Assembly (NCBI GenBank): GCA_031272565.1
Contig: JAISTN010000389.1
Span: forward strand, 1-7,323
Reading direction: 5' to 3'
DNA: 7,323 bases
Source of the DNA: Bifidobacteriaceae bacterium
GTDB taxonomy: Bacteria > Actinomycetota > Actinomycetes > Actinomycetales > WQXJ01
Below, one piece after another: positions 1 through 6,412 of the stretch. The translations under genes were made by a program, and so were the position numbers. Numbering within the stretch: position 1 is the first letter of the stretch; every line of letters begins with the position of its first letter. Below the pieces are notes generated by a model. The model was not told the origin of the DNA, ran no database searches, and worked only from the letters and a program-made list of their open reading frames with translations.

Positions 1-54
1 GGTGGTGAAGTACACCAACCATCTGGTGGTGCCCTGACCAGACCGACTTTGAGG

Positions 55-87
55 GTGGCCACCTGGGTCCAGGTCCAAGGTGGCCAC
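55..87. repeat. 33-bp imperfect palindrome (possible element end)
   Basis: Two perfect 10-bp arms, GTGGCCACCT at 55-64 and AGGTGGCCAC at 78-87, flank a 13-base centre. Most of the centre is itself self-complementary (66-67 pair with 75-76, 69-70 pair with 72-73). Each arm contains the self-palindrome GTGGCCAC, so the arms are also direct repeats. It lies in non-coding DNA downstream of the suf operon. By inference it could be a regulatory or terminator hairpin, or a remnant of an insertion-sequence end. No transposase gene is visible and there is no U-tract beside it. Confidence 0.6.
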
Positions 88-99
88 TTTCACTTCGCA

Positions 100-211
100 G
101 GGTTCGTCACCTGGGACCCGTCCCCGCCTGACGAATCCTGCGGTAGTAGTCGTCACCTGGGACCCGTCCCCACCTGACGACACTCTGCGGCGGGTCCCAC
201 CTGACGAACCC
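100..211. repeat. Nested REP-like palindromic repeat cluster
   Basis: Two 30-bp units at 105-134 and 151-180 are identical except at one base (G126 versus A172). Each unit is an interrupted palindrome with outer arms CGTCA/TGACG and inner arms GGGAC-CC-GTCCC. A third, half unit at 191-211 is inverted: it is the reverse complement of 100-120 with only two mismatches, including perfect 10-bp ends GGGTTCGTCA (100-109) and TGACGAACCC (202-211). The whole block can therefore fold either as two small hairpins or as one large outer stem. This architecture resembles bacterial REP/BIME intergenic repeats, some of which are moved by RAYT (Y1/IS200-type) transposases. That assignment is inference from structure alone. 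Confidence 0.7.
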
Positions 212-251
212 GGAACTGAGAGGCCGCTGGCAGCGTTGGGGCAGTGCAGCG

Positions 252-788
252 CTAGACGTTGAAGCCGATGGCGCGCAGTTGTTCGCGGCCCTCATCCGTG
301 ATCCGGTCCGGGCCCCACGGCGGCAGCCAGACCCAATTGATCTCGACACCGGTCACCAGGCCCTCCAGGGCGGCGGCGGCCTGTGACTCGATCATGTCCG
401 TCAGGGGGCAGGCGGCCGAGGTCAACGTCATGTCGACCACCGCCGAACCATCCGCCAGCAGGTGCACGCCATAGAGCAACCCCAAGTCCACCACGTTGAT
501 GCCCAATTCAGGGTCGATCACATCCCGTAGGGCCTCCTCCACGTCCGCCACCGTGGGGGCACCGGGGCCCAGGGCGACAGCCCCGGCCCCGGCTTCGGAA
601 CCGGCCGCGGCCGGTTCAGCCGACCCGGTTCCGGCGGCGCCCGGCGTGCCCGGTCCGGCCGGAACCGCGCCCGGCCCGGCCGCCGCGGCAGCCGCCAAAC
701 TAGACCTGACCGGCTCAGCCGGCCGCGGCGCGGGCGGCGGCGCAATGTGCGAGCTGGTGTAGGGCGATTGCGGCAAGTCACTAGCCAT
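252..788 (-). CDS. sufT: SufT-like MIP18/DUF59 Fe-S assembly protein with long Ala/Gly/Pro N-terminus
   Basis: Last gene of the operon, 178 aa. The C-terminal 100 residues are a MIP18/DUF59 domain, seen from DPE (92-94), the block NVVDLGLLYG (98-107), a conserved Cys127 in TSAACPLTD, and the closing PPWGP...LRAIGF (156-176). Family members in bacterial SUF operons act as auxiliary Fe-S maturation or delivery factors in the cytosol. The first ~77 residues are low-complexity Ala/Gly/Pro sequence, unusual for a family normally little longer than the domain. The ATG at 788 is five bases after the sufU stop. Longer frames reaching back to 887 would overlap sufU and lack family similarity. An internal GTG start near residue 80 (for example Val80 or Val83) is possible but has no evident Shine-Dalgarno sequence. 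The domain call is firm; the true N-terminus is less so. Confidence 0.92.
   Translation of the reverse strand: MASDLPQSPYTSSHIAPPPAPRPAEPVRSSLAAAAAAGPGAVPAGPGTPGAAGTGSAEPAAAGSEAGAGAVALGPGAPTVADVEEALRDVIDPELGINVVDLGLLYGVHLLADGSAVVDMTLTSAACPLTDMIESQAAAALEGLVTGVEINWVWLPPWGPDRITDEGREQLRAIGFNV
598..617. repeat. 20-bp perfect palindrome inside sufT
   Basis: The 20 bases are exactly self-complementary, centred on CCGCGG and bounded by GAACCGG and CCGGTTC. It falls in the Ala/Gly/Pro-coding N-terminal part of sufT, where GC-only codons make palindromes easier to form by chance. It could fold in the mRNA, but nothing shows a function. Confidence 0.5.
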
Positions 789-793
789 TTCTC

Positions 794-1306
794 TTAGATC
801 CCTTCCGGCACGTGCGCGGGGCTGGAATCCCCCGCCGCCGCCTTGGCCACAGCGTCCTTCAGGGCCATCCAACCCAACAGGGCGCATTTGACACGCATGG
901 GGTACTGGGACACGCCCTCGAAGGCGATGGCATCACCCAGCGAATCGGCCACCTGGTCCGGGACGCCACGACCACGCGAATGCATCAACAGCCCAAAGGC
1001 CTCCCCCAAGGCGGCCACCTCCGGCAACGCCAGCCCGGCCACCAGGTCGTTCATGACCGAGATCGAAGCCTGGGAAATGGAGCAACCCTGGCCGTCCCAG
1101 CCCAACGTCGCCAAGCGCGCGCCATCGGGCGCCAAGGTCACTCGCAGCCGCACCTGGTCGCCGCAGGTCGGGTTGACCTGGAACGACTCGCCGTCGAAAG
1201 CCTCCAGCAGGCCCTTGCCGTGCGGCCGGCGCGAGTGGTCCAAGATGAGCTGCTGGTAGAGCTGCTCCATCGACCCCAAACCGGCTCCAAAGCCACCCAC
1301 GCCCAT
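794..1306 (-). CDS. sufU: SufU, Zn-dependent sulfur acceptor for SufS
   Basis: 170-aa NifU/IscU-like protein of the SufU type found in Gram-positive SUF operons. SufU accepts persulfide sulfur from SufS by zinc ligand exchange and passes it towards SufBCD, rather than acting as a classic scaffold. The expected zinc ligands are present: Cys48 and Asp50 in NPTCGD, Cys75 in GQGCSISQAS, and Cys141 in RVKCALLGW. The family's usual opening EQLYQQLILDH is at residues 14-24. The chosen ATG overlaps the sufS stop by one base (TGATG), suggesting translational coupling. A second ATG at 1270 (Met13) would give a product beginning MEQLYQQ, closer to typical SufU starts, and is a real alternative. Frames extended to 1447 run inside sufS and are not credible. 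Confidence 0.95.
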   Translation of the reverse strand: MGVGGFGAGLGSMEQLYQQLILDHSRRPHGKGLLEAFDGESFQVNPTCGDQVRLRVTLAPDGARLATLGWDGQGCSISQASISVMNDLVAGLALPEVAALGEAFGLLMHSRGRGVPDQVADSLGDAIAFEGVSQYPMRVKCALLGWMALKDAVAKAAAGDSSPAHVPEGI

Positions 1307-2613
1307 CACTCGCCCACCCCAAAGTAAGGCCGGACCGTGGCCAAGGCCGCCGCGTAGGCATCCACCTCGGCCGGCGTGTTGTAAACCCCCAGCGTGGCCC
1401 GGGTGGAGGTGTGGGTCCCCAGCGCCCGGTGCACCGGTTGGGCGCAATGGTGGCCCACCCGGACGGCAAAGCCCAGCGAATCGAGGTACTGGCCCGCGTC
1501 GTGCGGGTGCACGCCGTCGAACTCCACGGCCACACAGCCTAGCCGCCCGTCAATCCCAGGAGGTCCCAGCAGCCGCACCCCCGGCACCCCTGCCACGCCG
1601 GCCAGCAGCCGGGCAGTCAGCGCCGCCTCATGGGCCTCAACCCGGGCCATTCCGATCTCGCTCAAGTAGCGCACCGCGGCTGCCCAGCCAATCACCTCGG
1701 TGACCGGTTGCGTGCCAGCCTCGAAGCGGGTGGGCGGCGGCTGGAAGGTCGCCTCCGTCATGGTGACAATCTCAACCATGGAGCCGCCGTAGAAGCCGGG
1801 CGGCAGGACCTCCAGCAGATCCAGCCGTCCATAAAGGGCGCCCACACCGTGCGGGCCCAACGTCTTGTGACCGGAAAAGGCCGCGAAGTCCACCCCCAAG
1901 CCGGGCAGGTCAACCGGCATGTGCCCGGCCGTCTGGGCGGCATCGAGCACCGTCAAGGCCCCCACCCCCTTGGCTGCCGCCACCACGGTTGCCACGTCGG
2001 TGACAGCCCCGGTGACGTTGGAGGCGTGCGTGAAAGCCACCACCTTGGTGTGGGCCGTCACCACCTGCGACAGGTCGTCCAGGCGCAGGCGGCCGTCCGG
2101 CCCCACCCGCAGCCAGGCCAGTTCGGCCCCGCTCCGGGCCGCCAACTCCTGCCACGGCACCAGGTTGGAGTGATGCTCCGCCTGGGTCACCACGATCCGG
2201 TCCCCGCGGGTCAGCGCGAACTGCCACGCGGCCGGCCCGCCCCGGCCCGTACTGGCCGCATCCAGCGAGGAGACCAACAGGTTGATCGCCCCGGTGGTAC
2301 CGGAGGTGAAGACAATCTCTTCCGGCCGGGCACCCACAAAACGCGCGATGTCGCCCCGGGCCTCCTCGTAATCCTCGGTGGCTTCTTCCGCCAAGGCGTG
2401 GGCGCCGCGGTGGACGGCCGCATTGCGACCGGTGGCGAAGTCCTCCATGGCGTGCAGTACCGGTGTAGGCCGCTGCGTGGTTGCCCCCGAATCGAGGTAG
2501 ACCAGCGGCACGCCGCCGCGCACCTGGCGCTGCAAGATGGGGAAGTCGGCCCGGATGGCCGCTAGTTCGGCCTCCGGGATCAGGGCCGGCTCAGGCATTG
2601 ACAAAGCGGTCAT
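1306..2613 (-). CDS. sufS: SufS, group II cysteine desulfurase
   Basis: 435-aa PLP-dependent cysteine desulfurase (class V aminotransferase fold) that converts L-cysteine to L-alanine and an enzyme-bound persulfide. Visible landmarks: PLP-stacking His in AEHHSN (145-150), Asp224 and Gln227 in VLDAAQ, the Schiff-base lysine Lys250 in SGHKTLGP, and the catalytic Cys390 in RVGHHCAQP, followed by RATLGVYNT (405-413). The short loop around Cys390 is the group II (SufS) form, which needs a partner such as SufU, encoded next. Length is slightly above the usual ~410 because of a short N-terminal extension. The ATG at 2613 overlaps the end of sufC by 23 nt and has two purine-rich sites upstream (GGAGG with 9-nt spacing, GGAAGG closer). 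Met6 at 2598 is an alternative start. Confidence 0.97.
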   Translation of the reverse strand: MTALSMPEPALIPEAELAAIRADFPILQRQVRGGVPLVYLDSGATTQRPTPVLHAMEDFATGRNAAVHRGAHALAEEATEDYEEARGDIARFVGARPEEIVFTSGTTGAINLLVSSLDAASTGRGGPAAWQFALTRGDRIVVTQAEHHSNLVPWQELAARSGAELAWLRVGPDGRLRLDDLSQVVTAHTKVVAFTHASNVTGAVTDVATVVAAAKGVGALTVLDAAQTAGHMPVDLPGLGVDFAAFSGHKTLGPHGVGALYGRLDLLEVLPPGFYGGSMVEIVTMTEATFQPPPTRFEAGTQPVTEVIGWAAAVRYLSEIGMARVEAHEAALTARLLAGVAGVPGVRLLGPPGIDGRLGCVAVEFDGVHPHDAGQYLDSLGFAVRVGHHCAQPVHRALGTHTSTRATLGVYNTPAEVDAYAAALATVRPYFGVGE

Positions 2614-3343
2614 AGCCTTCCGCCTCCAACCGTTCGGCCAGTTCCGGGCCGCCGCGCTCCGCTACCCGGCCGTCCACAAAGACATGCACAAAGTCCGGGT
2701 GGATGTAGCGCAGAATCCGCGTGTAGTGAGTGATCAGCATGACGCCCAGGCCGGTCGCCTCCTTGACCCGGTTGACGCCTTCCGAAACGATCCGCAGGGC
2801 GTCCACGTCCAGCCCCGAATCGGTTTCATCCAGGATGGCGATGGCCGGCTTGAGCAGTTCCATCTGCAAGATCTCATGCCGCTTCTTTTCGCCTCCGGAA
2901 AAGCCCTCGTTGATGGACCGCTCCTGGAACTCGCGGTCAAAACGCAGCCGGTCCATGGCCTGGCCCACTTCCTTGACCCAGGCCCGCAGCGGCGGGGCTT
3001 GGCCGTCGATGGCGGTCTTGGCGGTCCGCAGGAAGTTCGCCATGGTCACGCCCGGCACCTCGACCGGATACTGCATGGCCAAGAACAGCCCGGCCCGGGC
3101 CCGTTCGTCCACGGTCATAGCCAGCACGTCCGCGCCATCGAGCGTCACTGAACCATCCGTCACCAAGTACTTGGGGTGCCCGGCCAACGAATAGGCCAGG
3201 GTCGACTTGCCGGAGCCGTTGGGGCCCATGATGGCGTGCGTCTGGCCGGAGGCGATGGTCAAATCGACACCCTTCAAGATCGCCTTGGCGCCCTCCGGGG
3301 TGTCCACACTGACATGCAGATCCTTGATTTCCAACGTGCTCAT
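2591..3343 (-). CDS. sufC: SufC, ABC-type ATPase of the SufBCD complex
   Basis: 250-aa soluble ABC ATPase with no membrane segments. It binds SufB and SufD in the cytosol, and its ATP hydrolysis drives the conformational change needed for cluster assembly. Motifs in order: Walker A GPNGSGKST (40-48), Q-loop Gln91 in AMQYPVEVPG, ABC signature FSGGEKKR (148-155), Walker B AILDETDSGLD (169-179) with catalytic Glu173, and H-switch His206. The ETDSGLD form is characteristic of SufC rather than transporter ATPases. Length is the family norm. The ATG lies six bases after the Rieske gene stop, with GGAG 11 bases upstream inside that gene's last codons. Its 3' end overlaps sufS. Confidence 0.98.
   Translation of the reverse strand: MSTLEIKDLHVSVDTPEGAKAILKGVDLTIASGQTHAIMGPNGSGKSTLAYSLAGHPKYLVTDGSVTLDGADVLAMTVDERARAGLFLAMQYPVEVPGVTMANFLRTAKTAIDGQAPPLRAWVKEVGQAMDRLRFDREFQERSINEGFSGGEKKRHEILQMELLKPAIAILDETDSGLDVDALRIVSEGVNRVKEATGLGVMLITHYTRILRYIHPDFVHVFVDGRVAERGGPELAERLEAEGYDRFVNA
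2616..2627 (-). promoter_or_regulatory. Shine-Dalgarno region for sufS inside sufC
   Basis: Read on the minus strand, GGAGG (2627-2623) and GGAAGG (2621-2616) precede the ATG at 2613 by 9 and 2 bases. These sites sit within the last codons of sufC and support the longer sufS start over Met6 at 2598. Confidence 0.55.
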
Positions 3344-3349
3344 CAGGTC

Positions 3350-3724
3350 TTATGCTCCAATCTCGATGTACACGGCACCGTCTTGCAGCCCCACCGGATA
3401 GGTGGGCACCGGGTCGGTCGCCGGGAAGTTGACGGGTTGGCCGGTGGCCAGGTCAAAACGCGAGCCGTGGCTCCAGCACTCCACGTTGCAGCCCTCCAGG
3501 GCGCCTTCTGACAGCCGCACCGGCCCGTGGCTGCAAAGGTCGCCGATGGCGTACCACCGGTCATCTCGCGTGTGCGCCACCGCCACCGGGATGGTGTCGC
3601 CCGGCCCACCCACCACCGAAGGCCCGGTGACGTGCGGCCCGTCCGGCCCCCACAGGCGGATTTGGAAACCGGCCACCTGGCCCTTGGGGATGGCCTCGGC
3701 CGGCCCCAGGTTGACCCGGCTCAC
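3350..3724 (-). CDS. Rieske-type [2Fe-2S] ferredoxin of the suf operon
   Basis: 124-aa soluble Rieske protein with both cluster-binding boxes: Cys64-Ser-His66 and Cys83-Trp-Ser-His86, followed by GSRFDLATG and a typical PVPTYPV end. The spacing fits the ferredoxin subunits of non-heme iron oxygenases. Related proteins are a regular companion between sufD and sufC in actinobacterial SUF operons, where an electron-transfer role in assembly or repair is assumed but, to my knowledge, not well established. No oxygenase gene is nearby. Residues about 20-45 look like an extra Gly/Pro-rich stretch compared with the ~105-aa relatives I know. The start is GTG in a GTGA overlap with the sufD stop, with a purine-rich GGGGGTGGGG upstream, so translation is probably coupled to sufD. 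Confidence 0.92.
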   Translation of the reverse strand: MSRVNLGPAEAIPKGQVAGFQIRLWGPDGPHVTGPSVVGGPGDTIPVAVAHTRDDRWYAIGDLCSHGPVRLSEGALEGCNVECWSHGSRFDLATGQPVNFPATDPVPTYPVGLQDGAVYIEIGA

Positions 3725-4947
3725 GCGGCCCCACCCCCTGGGCCAAGGCTGAGACCCAGCCGCGCCATGACGGCAGCCAGCTTCTGGTCCACCAGGCCGG
3801 TCAGCCGCGCCTCAATCTCCGGGCGGCCAATCCGCCCAATCAGGTCGTTGAAGAAGGCGTGCACCACCAAGGACCGGGCCTCCACTTCCGGGATGCCGCG
3901 GGCCTGCAGGTAGAACAGTTGCTCATCGTCGAACCGGCCGGTCGCGCTGGCGTGACCGGCCCCCCGGATGTTGCCGGTTTCGATTTCCAGGTTCGGCACC
4001 GAATCGGCATGCGCGCCCTTGGCCAGCACCAGGTTGCGGTTCAACTCATAGGTGTCGGTGCCGTGCGCCGCGCCGCGGATCAGCACGTCGCCAATCCAGA
4101 CCGAGTGCGCCCCTTCCCCCAGCAGTGCGCCCTTGTAGGTGGCGCGCGAGGTGCAGTTGGGGGCGGCGTGGTCCACGAACAACTGGGCCTCATGGTGCTG
4201 GCCCGTGTCCGTCAGGTTGAGGCCCAGCAACTCCAGGTTGGCGCCGGGCCCCTCCAACGCCACGTGCGGCGTGACGCGCACCAACGCGCCGCCCGTGCTG
4301 ATGGTGACGTGCTTGAGGTGCGCATCCTTGGCCAGGCGGGCCCGGTGCGAGGTGACGTGGACGGCATCGGGCGCCCACTGGTGCAGTGTCACCACCGTCA
4401 GGTCCGCCCCCTCACCCAGGACAATCTCCATGGTGCCGGCTCGGTAGGCCTGGCCCACGTGGTCTATCACCACCGTGCCGCGCGCCCCTGGCTTGGCTTC
4501 GATGACAATCAAGCCGGCCGATGGCGCCGCCTCCTGACCGGCCGCCCCACCCCGGGCGGTCAGCCAGGTGACGCCGGTCCGGTCGGCTTCACCGACCTCC
4601 CCAGCCGGCCCAGCCTGACCCGCGCCATCGAACGTCACCAAGAAGGCCTGCTCGGCCGCCTGCCAAGCCGCCGCCGCCACCCTGTCCCCCGGGGCTGGCG
4701 TCGTCCCAACGGAAGGGTGATCCTTCGGTACCAGCGCGCATGTGGCGCCGCCGGCCTGCTCAACTGTGACAGCGGCATCGGGCACCAAATCAGACGGCTC
4801 GAACAGGCTGCCGAGCTGCGTCACCGGGGTGAAACGCCACTCTTCTTCCCGGCCGGACGGCCGGTCAAAGGCGGCCGGGTCGAACGAGGCCAAGCGCAAG
4901 GCGCGCGAGGCCGCCGGGCCGTCGCCGTGCTGATGAAAGGTTGTCAT
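3721..4947 (-). CDS. sufD: SufD, SufBCD complex subunit
   Basis: 408-aa beta-helix protein that pairs with SufB and binds SufC through its C-terminal helices. Family marks include EEEWRFTP (34-41) near the N-terminus, GAGHASATGRFDDEQLFYLQARGI (beginning at residue 329) and the C-terminal helical segment with VVHAFFNDLIGRI. His332 in GAGHAS corresponds by motif to the SufD histidine that contributes to the SufB-SufD cluster site in E. coli (His360). Residues about 107-142 form an Ala/Gly-rich, poorly conserved-looking linker before the beta-helix, which makes the protein slightly long. The ATG follows the sufB stop after a single base. It lacks the SufB cysteine set, which separates it from its paralogue. 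Confidence 0.95.
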   Translation of the reverse strand: MTTFHQHGDGPAASRALRLASFDPAAFDRPSGREEEWRFTPVTQLGSLFEPSDLVPDAAVTVEQAGGATCALVPKDHPSVGTTPAPGDRVAAAAWQAAEQAFLVTFDGAGQAGPAGEVGEADRTGVTWLTARGGAAGQEAAPSAGLIVIEAKPGARGTVVIDHVGQAYRAGTMEIVLGEGADLTVVTLHQWAPDAVHVTSHRARLAKDAHLKHVTISTGGALVRVTPHVALEGPGANLELLGLNLTDTGQHHEAQLFVDHAAPNCTSRATYKGALLGEGAHSVWIGDVLIRGAAHGTDTYELNRNLVLAKGAHADSVPNLEIETGNIRGAGHASATGRFDDEQLFYLQARGIPEVEARSLVVHAFFNDLIGRIGRPEIEARLTGLVDQKLAAVMARLGLSLGPGGGAA

Positions 4948-4948
4948 C

Positions 4949-6412
4949 TCAGCCTACCGACCCTTCCATTTGCAGCTCGATCAGCCGGTTCAGTTCCAGG
5001 GCGTATTCCATGGGCAGTTCACGGGCGATCGGTTCCACGAAGCCGCGCACAATCATGGCCATGGCCTCGGTTTCTTTCAGGCCGCGCGACATGAGGTAGA
5101 ACAACTGGTCTTCTGAAACCTTCGACACGGTCGCCTCGTGGCCCATGTGGACGTCATCTTCCCGTACGTCAACATATGGGTAGGTGTCGGAGCGGGAGAT
5201 GTCGTCCACCAGCAGTGCGTCGCAGAGCACGTTGGAGCGCGAGCGTTCCGCCCCCTTAGCGATCTGCACCAGACCCCGGTAGGAGGTCCGCCCGCCGCCG
5301 CGTGAGATCGACTTTGAGACGATCGAACTGGACGTGTCCGGCGCGGCGTGGACCATCTTGGCGCCGGTGTCCTGGTGCTGGCCCTCGCCCGCGAAGGCAA
5401 TCGACAGGGTTTCGCCGCGAGCATGCTCGCCCACCAGGACGCAGGCCGGGTACTTCATCGACACCTTAGAGCCGATGTTCCCGTCGACCCATTCCATGAC
5501 GCCGCCTTCCTGCACCAGCGAGCGCTTGGTCACCAGGTTGTAGACGTTGGTAGACCAGTTCTGGATCGTGGTGTAGCGGACGCGGGCCTGCTTGCCCACA
5601 ATGATCTCCACCACCGCGCTGTGCAGCGAATCGGTCTGGTAGATGGGCGCCGTGCAGCCCTCCACGTAGTGCACGTACGAGCCTTCATCGGCGATGATCA
5701 GCGTCCGCTCGAACTGACCCATGTTCTCCGTGTTGATGCGGAAGTAGGCCTGGAGCGGAATCTGCACGTGCACGCCCGGCGGCACGTAAACAAACGAGCC
5801 GCCGGACCAGACGGCCGTGTTCAGGGCTGCGAACTTGTTGTCCCCGGCCGGCACAATGGTGCCAAAGTGCTTCCGGAAGATCTCCGGGTGCTCTTTCAAG
5901 GCCGTGTCGGTGTCCAAGAAGACCACGCCTTGCGCCTCCAGGTCTTCCCGGATCTGGTGGTACACCACCTCAGATTCGTACTGGGCCGCCACGCCCGCCA
6001 CCAGGCGCTGTTTCTCCGCCTCGGGGATGCCCAGCCGGTCGTAGGTCCGCTTGATGTCGTCCGGCAGCGCGTCCCAACTGGTGACCGGCCGGTCGACCGG
6101 CCGCACGTAGTACTTGATCGACTCGAAGTCGATGTCGCCCAGGTTGGCGCCCCAGTGCGGCATCGGCTTGCGGTCAAACAGGCTGAGGGCCTTGAGCCGC
6201 GTTTGCAGCATCCAGTCCGGTTCGCCCTTGATGGCGCTGATCTCCTCCACCACCTGCTGGGTCAGGCCGCGCTTGGCTTGCTGCCCGGCGGCATCGGAAT
6301 CATGCCAACCGTAGGCGTAGTGACCAATCGACGCGATGGCCTCTTCCTGGGTCAGGCCGGGTGCTGGTTCGGCAGGGTCCTGGGGTAGCTGGCTGGTAGC
6401 CGGCACGCTCAT
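4949..6412 (-). CDS. sufB: SufB, Fe-S scaffold subunit
   Basis: 487-aa scaffold protein on which the nascent cluster forms with SufD and SufC. Recognisable blocks are [15 protein letters not shown] (62-76), [12 protein letters not shown] (203-214), [16 protein letters not shown] (249-264), [14 protein letters not shown] (284-297) and [22 protein letters not shown] (from 424). By motif, Cys397 in NVLCDALLV matches E. coli SufB Cys405, and Glu426 in HEATVS matches Glu434, the proposed sulfur/cluster-site residues. Cys253 is uninterrupted, whereas some mycobacterial SufB proteins have an intein at this point. The ATG overlaps the sufR stop (ATGA) and has AAGGAG four bases upstream. Frames extended 74 codons further into sufR carry no family sequence. 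Confidence 0.98.
   Translation of the reverse strand: MSVPATSQLPQDPAEPAPGLTQEEAIASIGHYAYGWHDSDAAGQQAKRGLTQQVVEEISAIKGEPDWMLQTRLKALSLFDRKPMPHWGANLGDIDFESIKYYVRPVDRPVTSWDALPDDIKRTYDRLGIPEAEKQRLVAGVAAQYESEVVYHQIREDLEAQGVVFLDTDTALKEHPEIFRKHFGTIVPAGDNKFAALNTAVWSGGSFVYVPPGVHVQIPLQAYFRINTENMGQFERTLIIADEGSYVHYVEGCTAPIYQTDSLHSAVVEIIVGKQARVRYTTIQNWSTNVYNLVTKRSLVQEGGVMEWVDGNIGSKVSMKYPACVLVGEHARGETLSIAFAGEGQHQDTGAKMVHAAPDTSSSIVSKSISRGGGRTSYRGLVQIAKGAERSRSNVLCDALLVDDISRSDTYPYVDVREDDVHMGHEATVSKVSEDQLFYLMSRGLKETEAMAMIVRGFVEPIARELPMEYALELNRLIELQMEGSVG

Noticed and set aside
212..251. Intrinsic terminator just after sufT
   Set aside because: Short inverted matches such as CGCTG/CAGCG exist, but no stable hairpin followed by a U-tract is visible on the minus strand.
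80..262. 60-aa plus-strand frame in the left flank
   Set aside because: It runs through the palindromic repeat cluster and into the end of sufT, has no ribosome site, and its residues simply translate the repeats.
1307..1447. 47-codon N-terminal extension of sufU
   Set aside because: It lies inside sufS in another frame and has no SufU similarity. The product's family sequence begins after residue 12 of the chosen start.
1630..2565. 311-aa plus-strand frame antisense to sufS
   Set aside because: It is a GC-driven mirror of the well-supported sufS gene, His/Gln/Arg/Gly-rich, with no recognisable domain.
3859..5094. 411-aa plus-strand frame antisense to sufD
   Set aside because: It is a shadow of sufD that also runs into sufB. 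Its composition is that of reverse-complemented high-GC codons and it shows no family motif.
5348..6388. 346-aa plus-strand frame antisense to sufB
   Set aside because: It lies wholly opposite the conserved sufB gene and is rich in His, Val, Arg and Gly with no domain signal.
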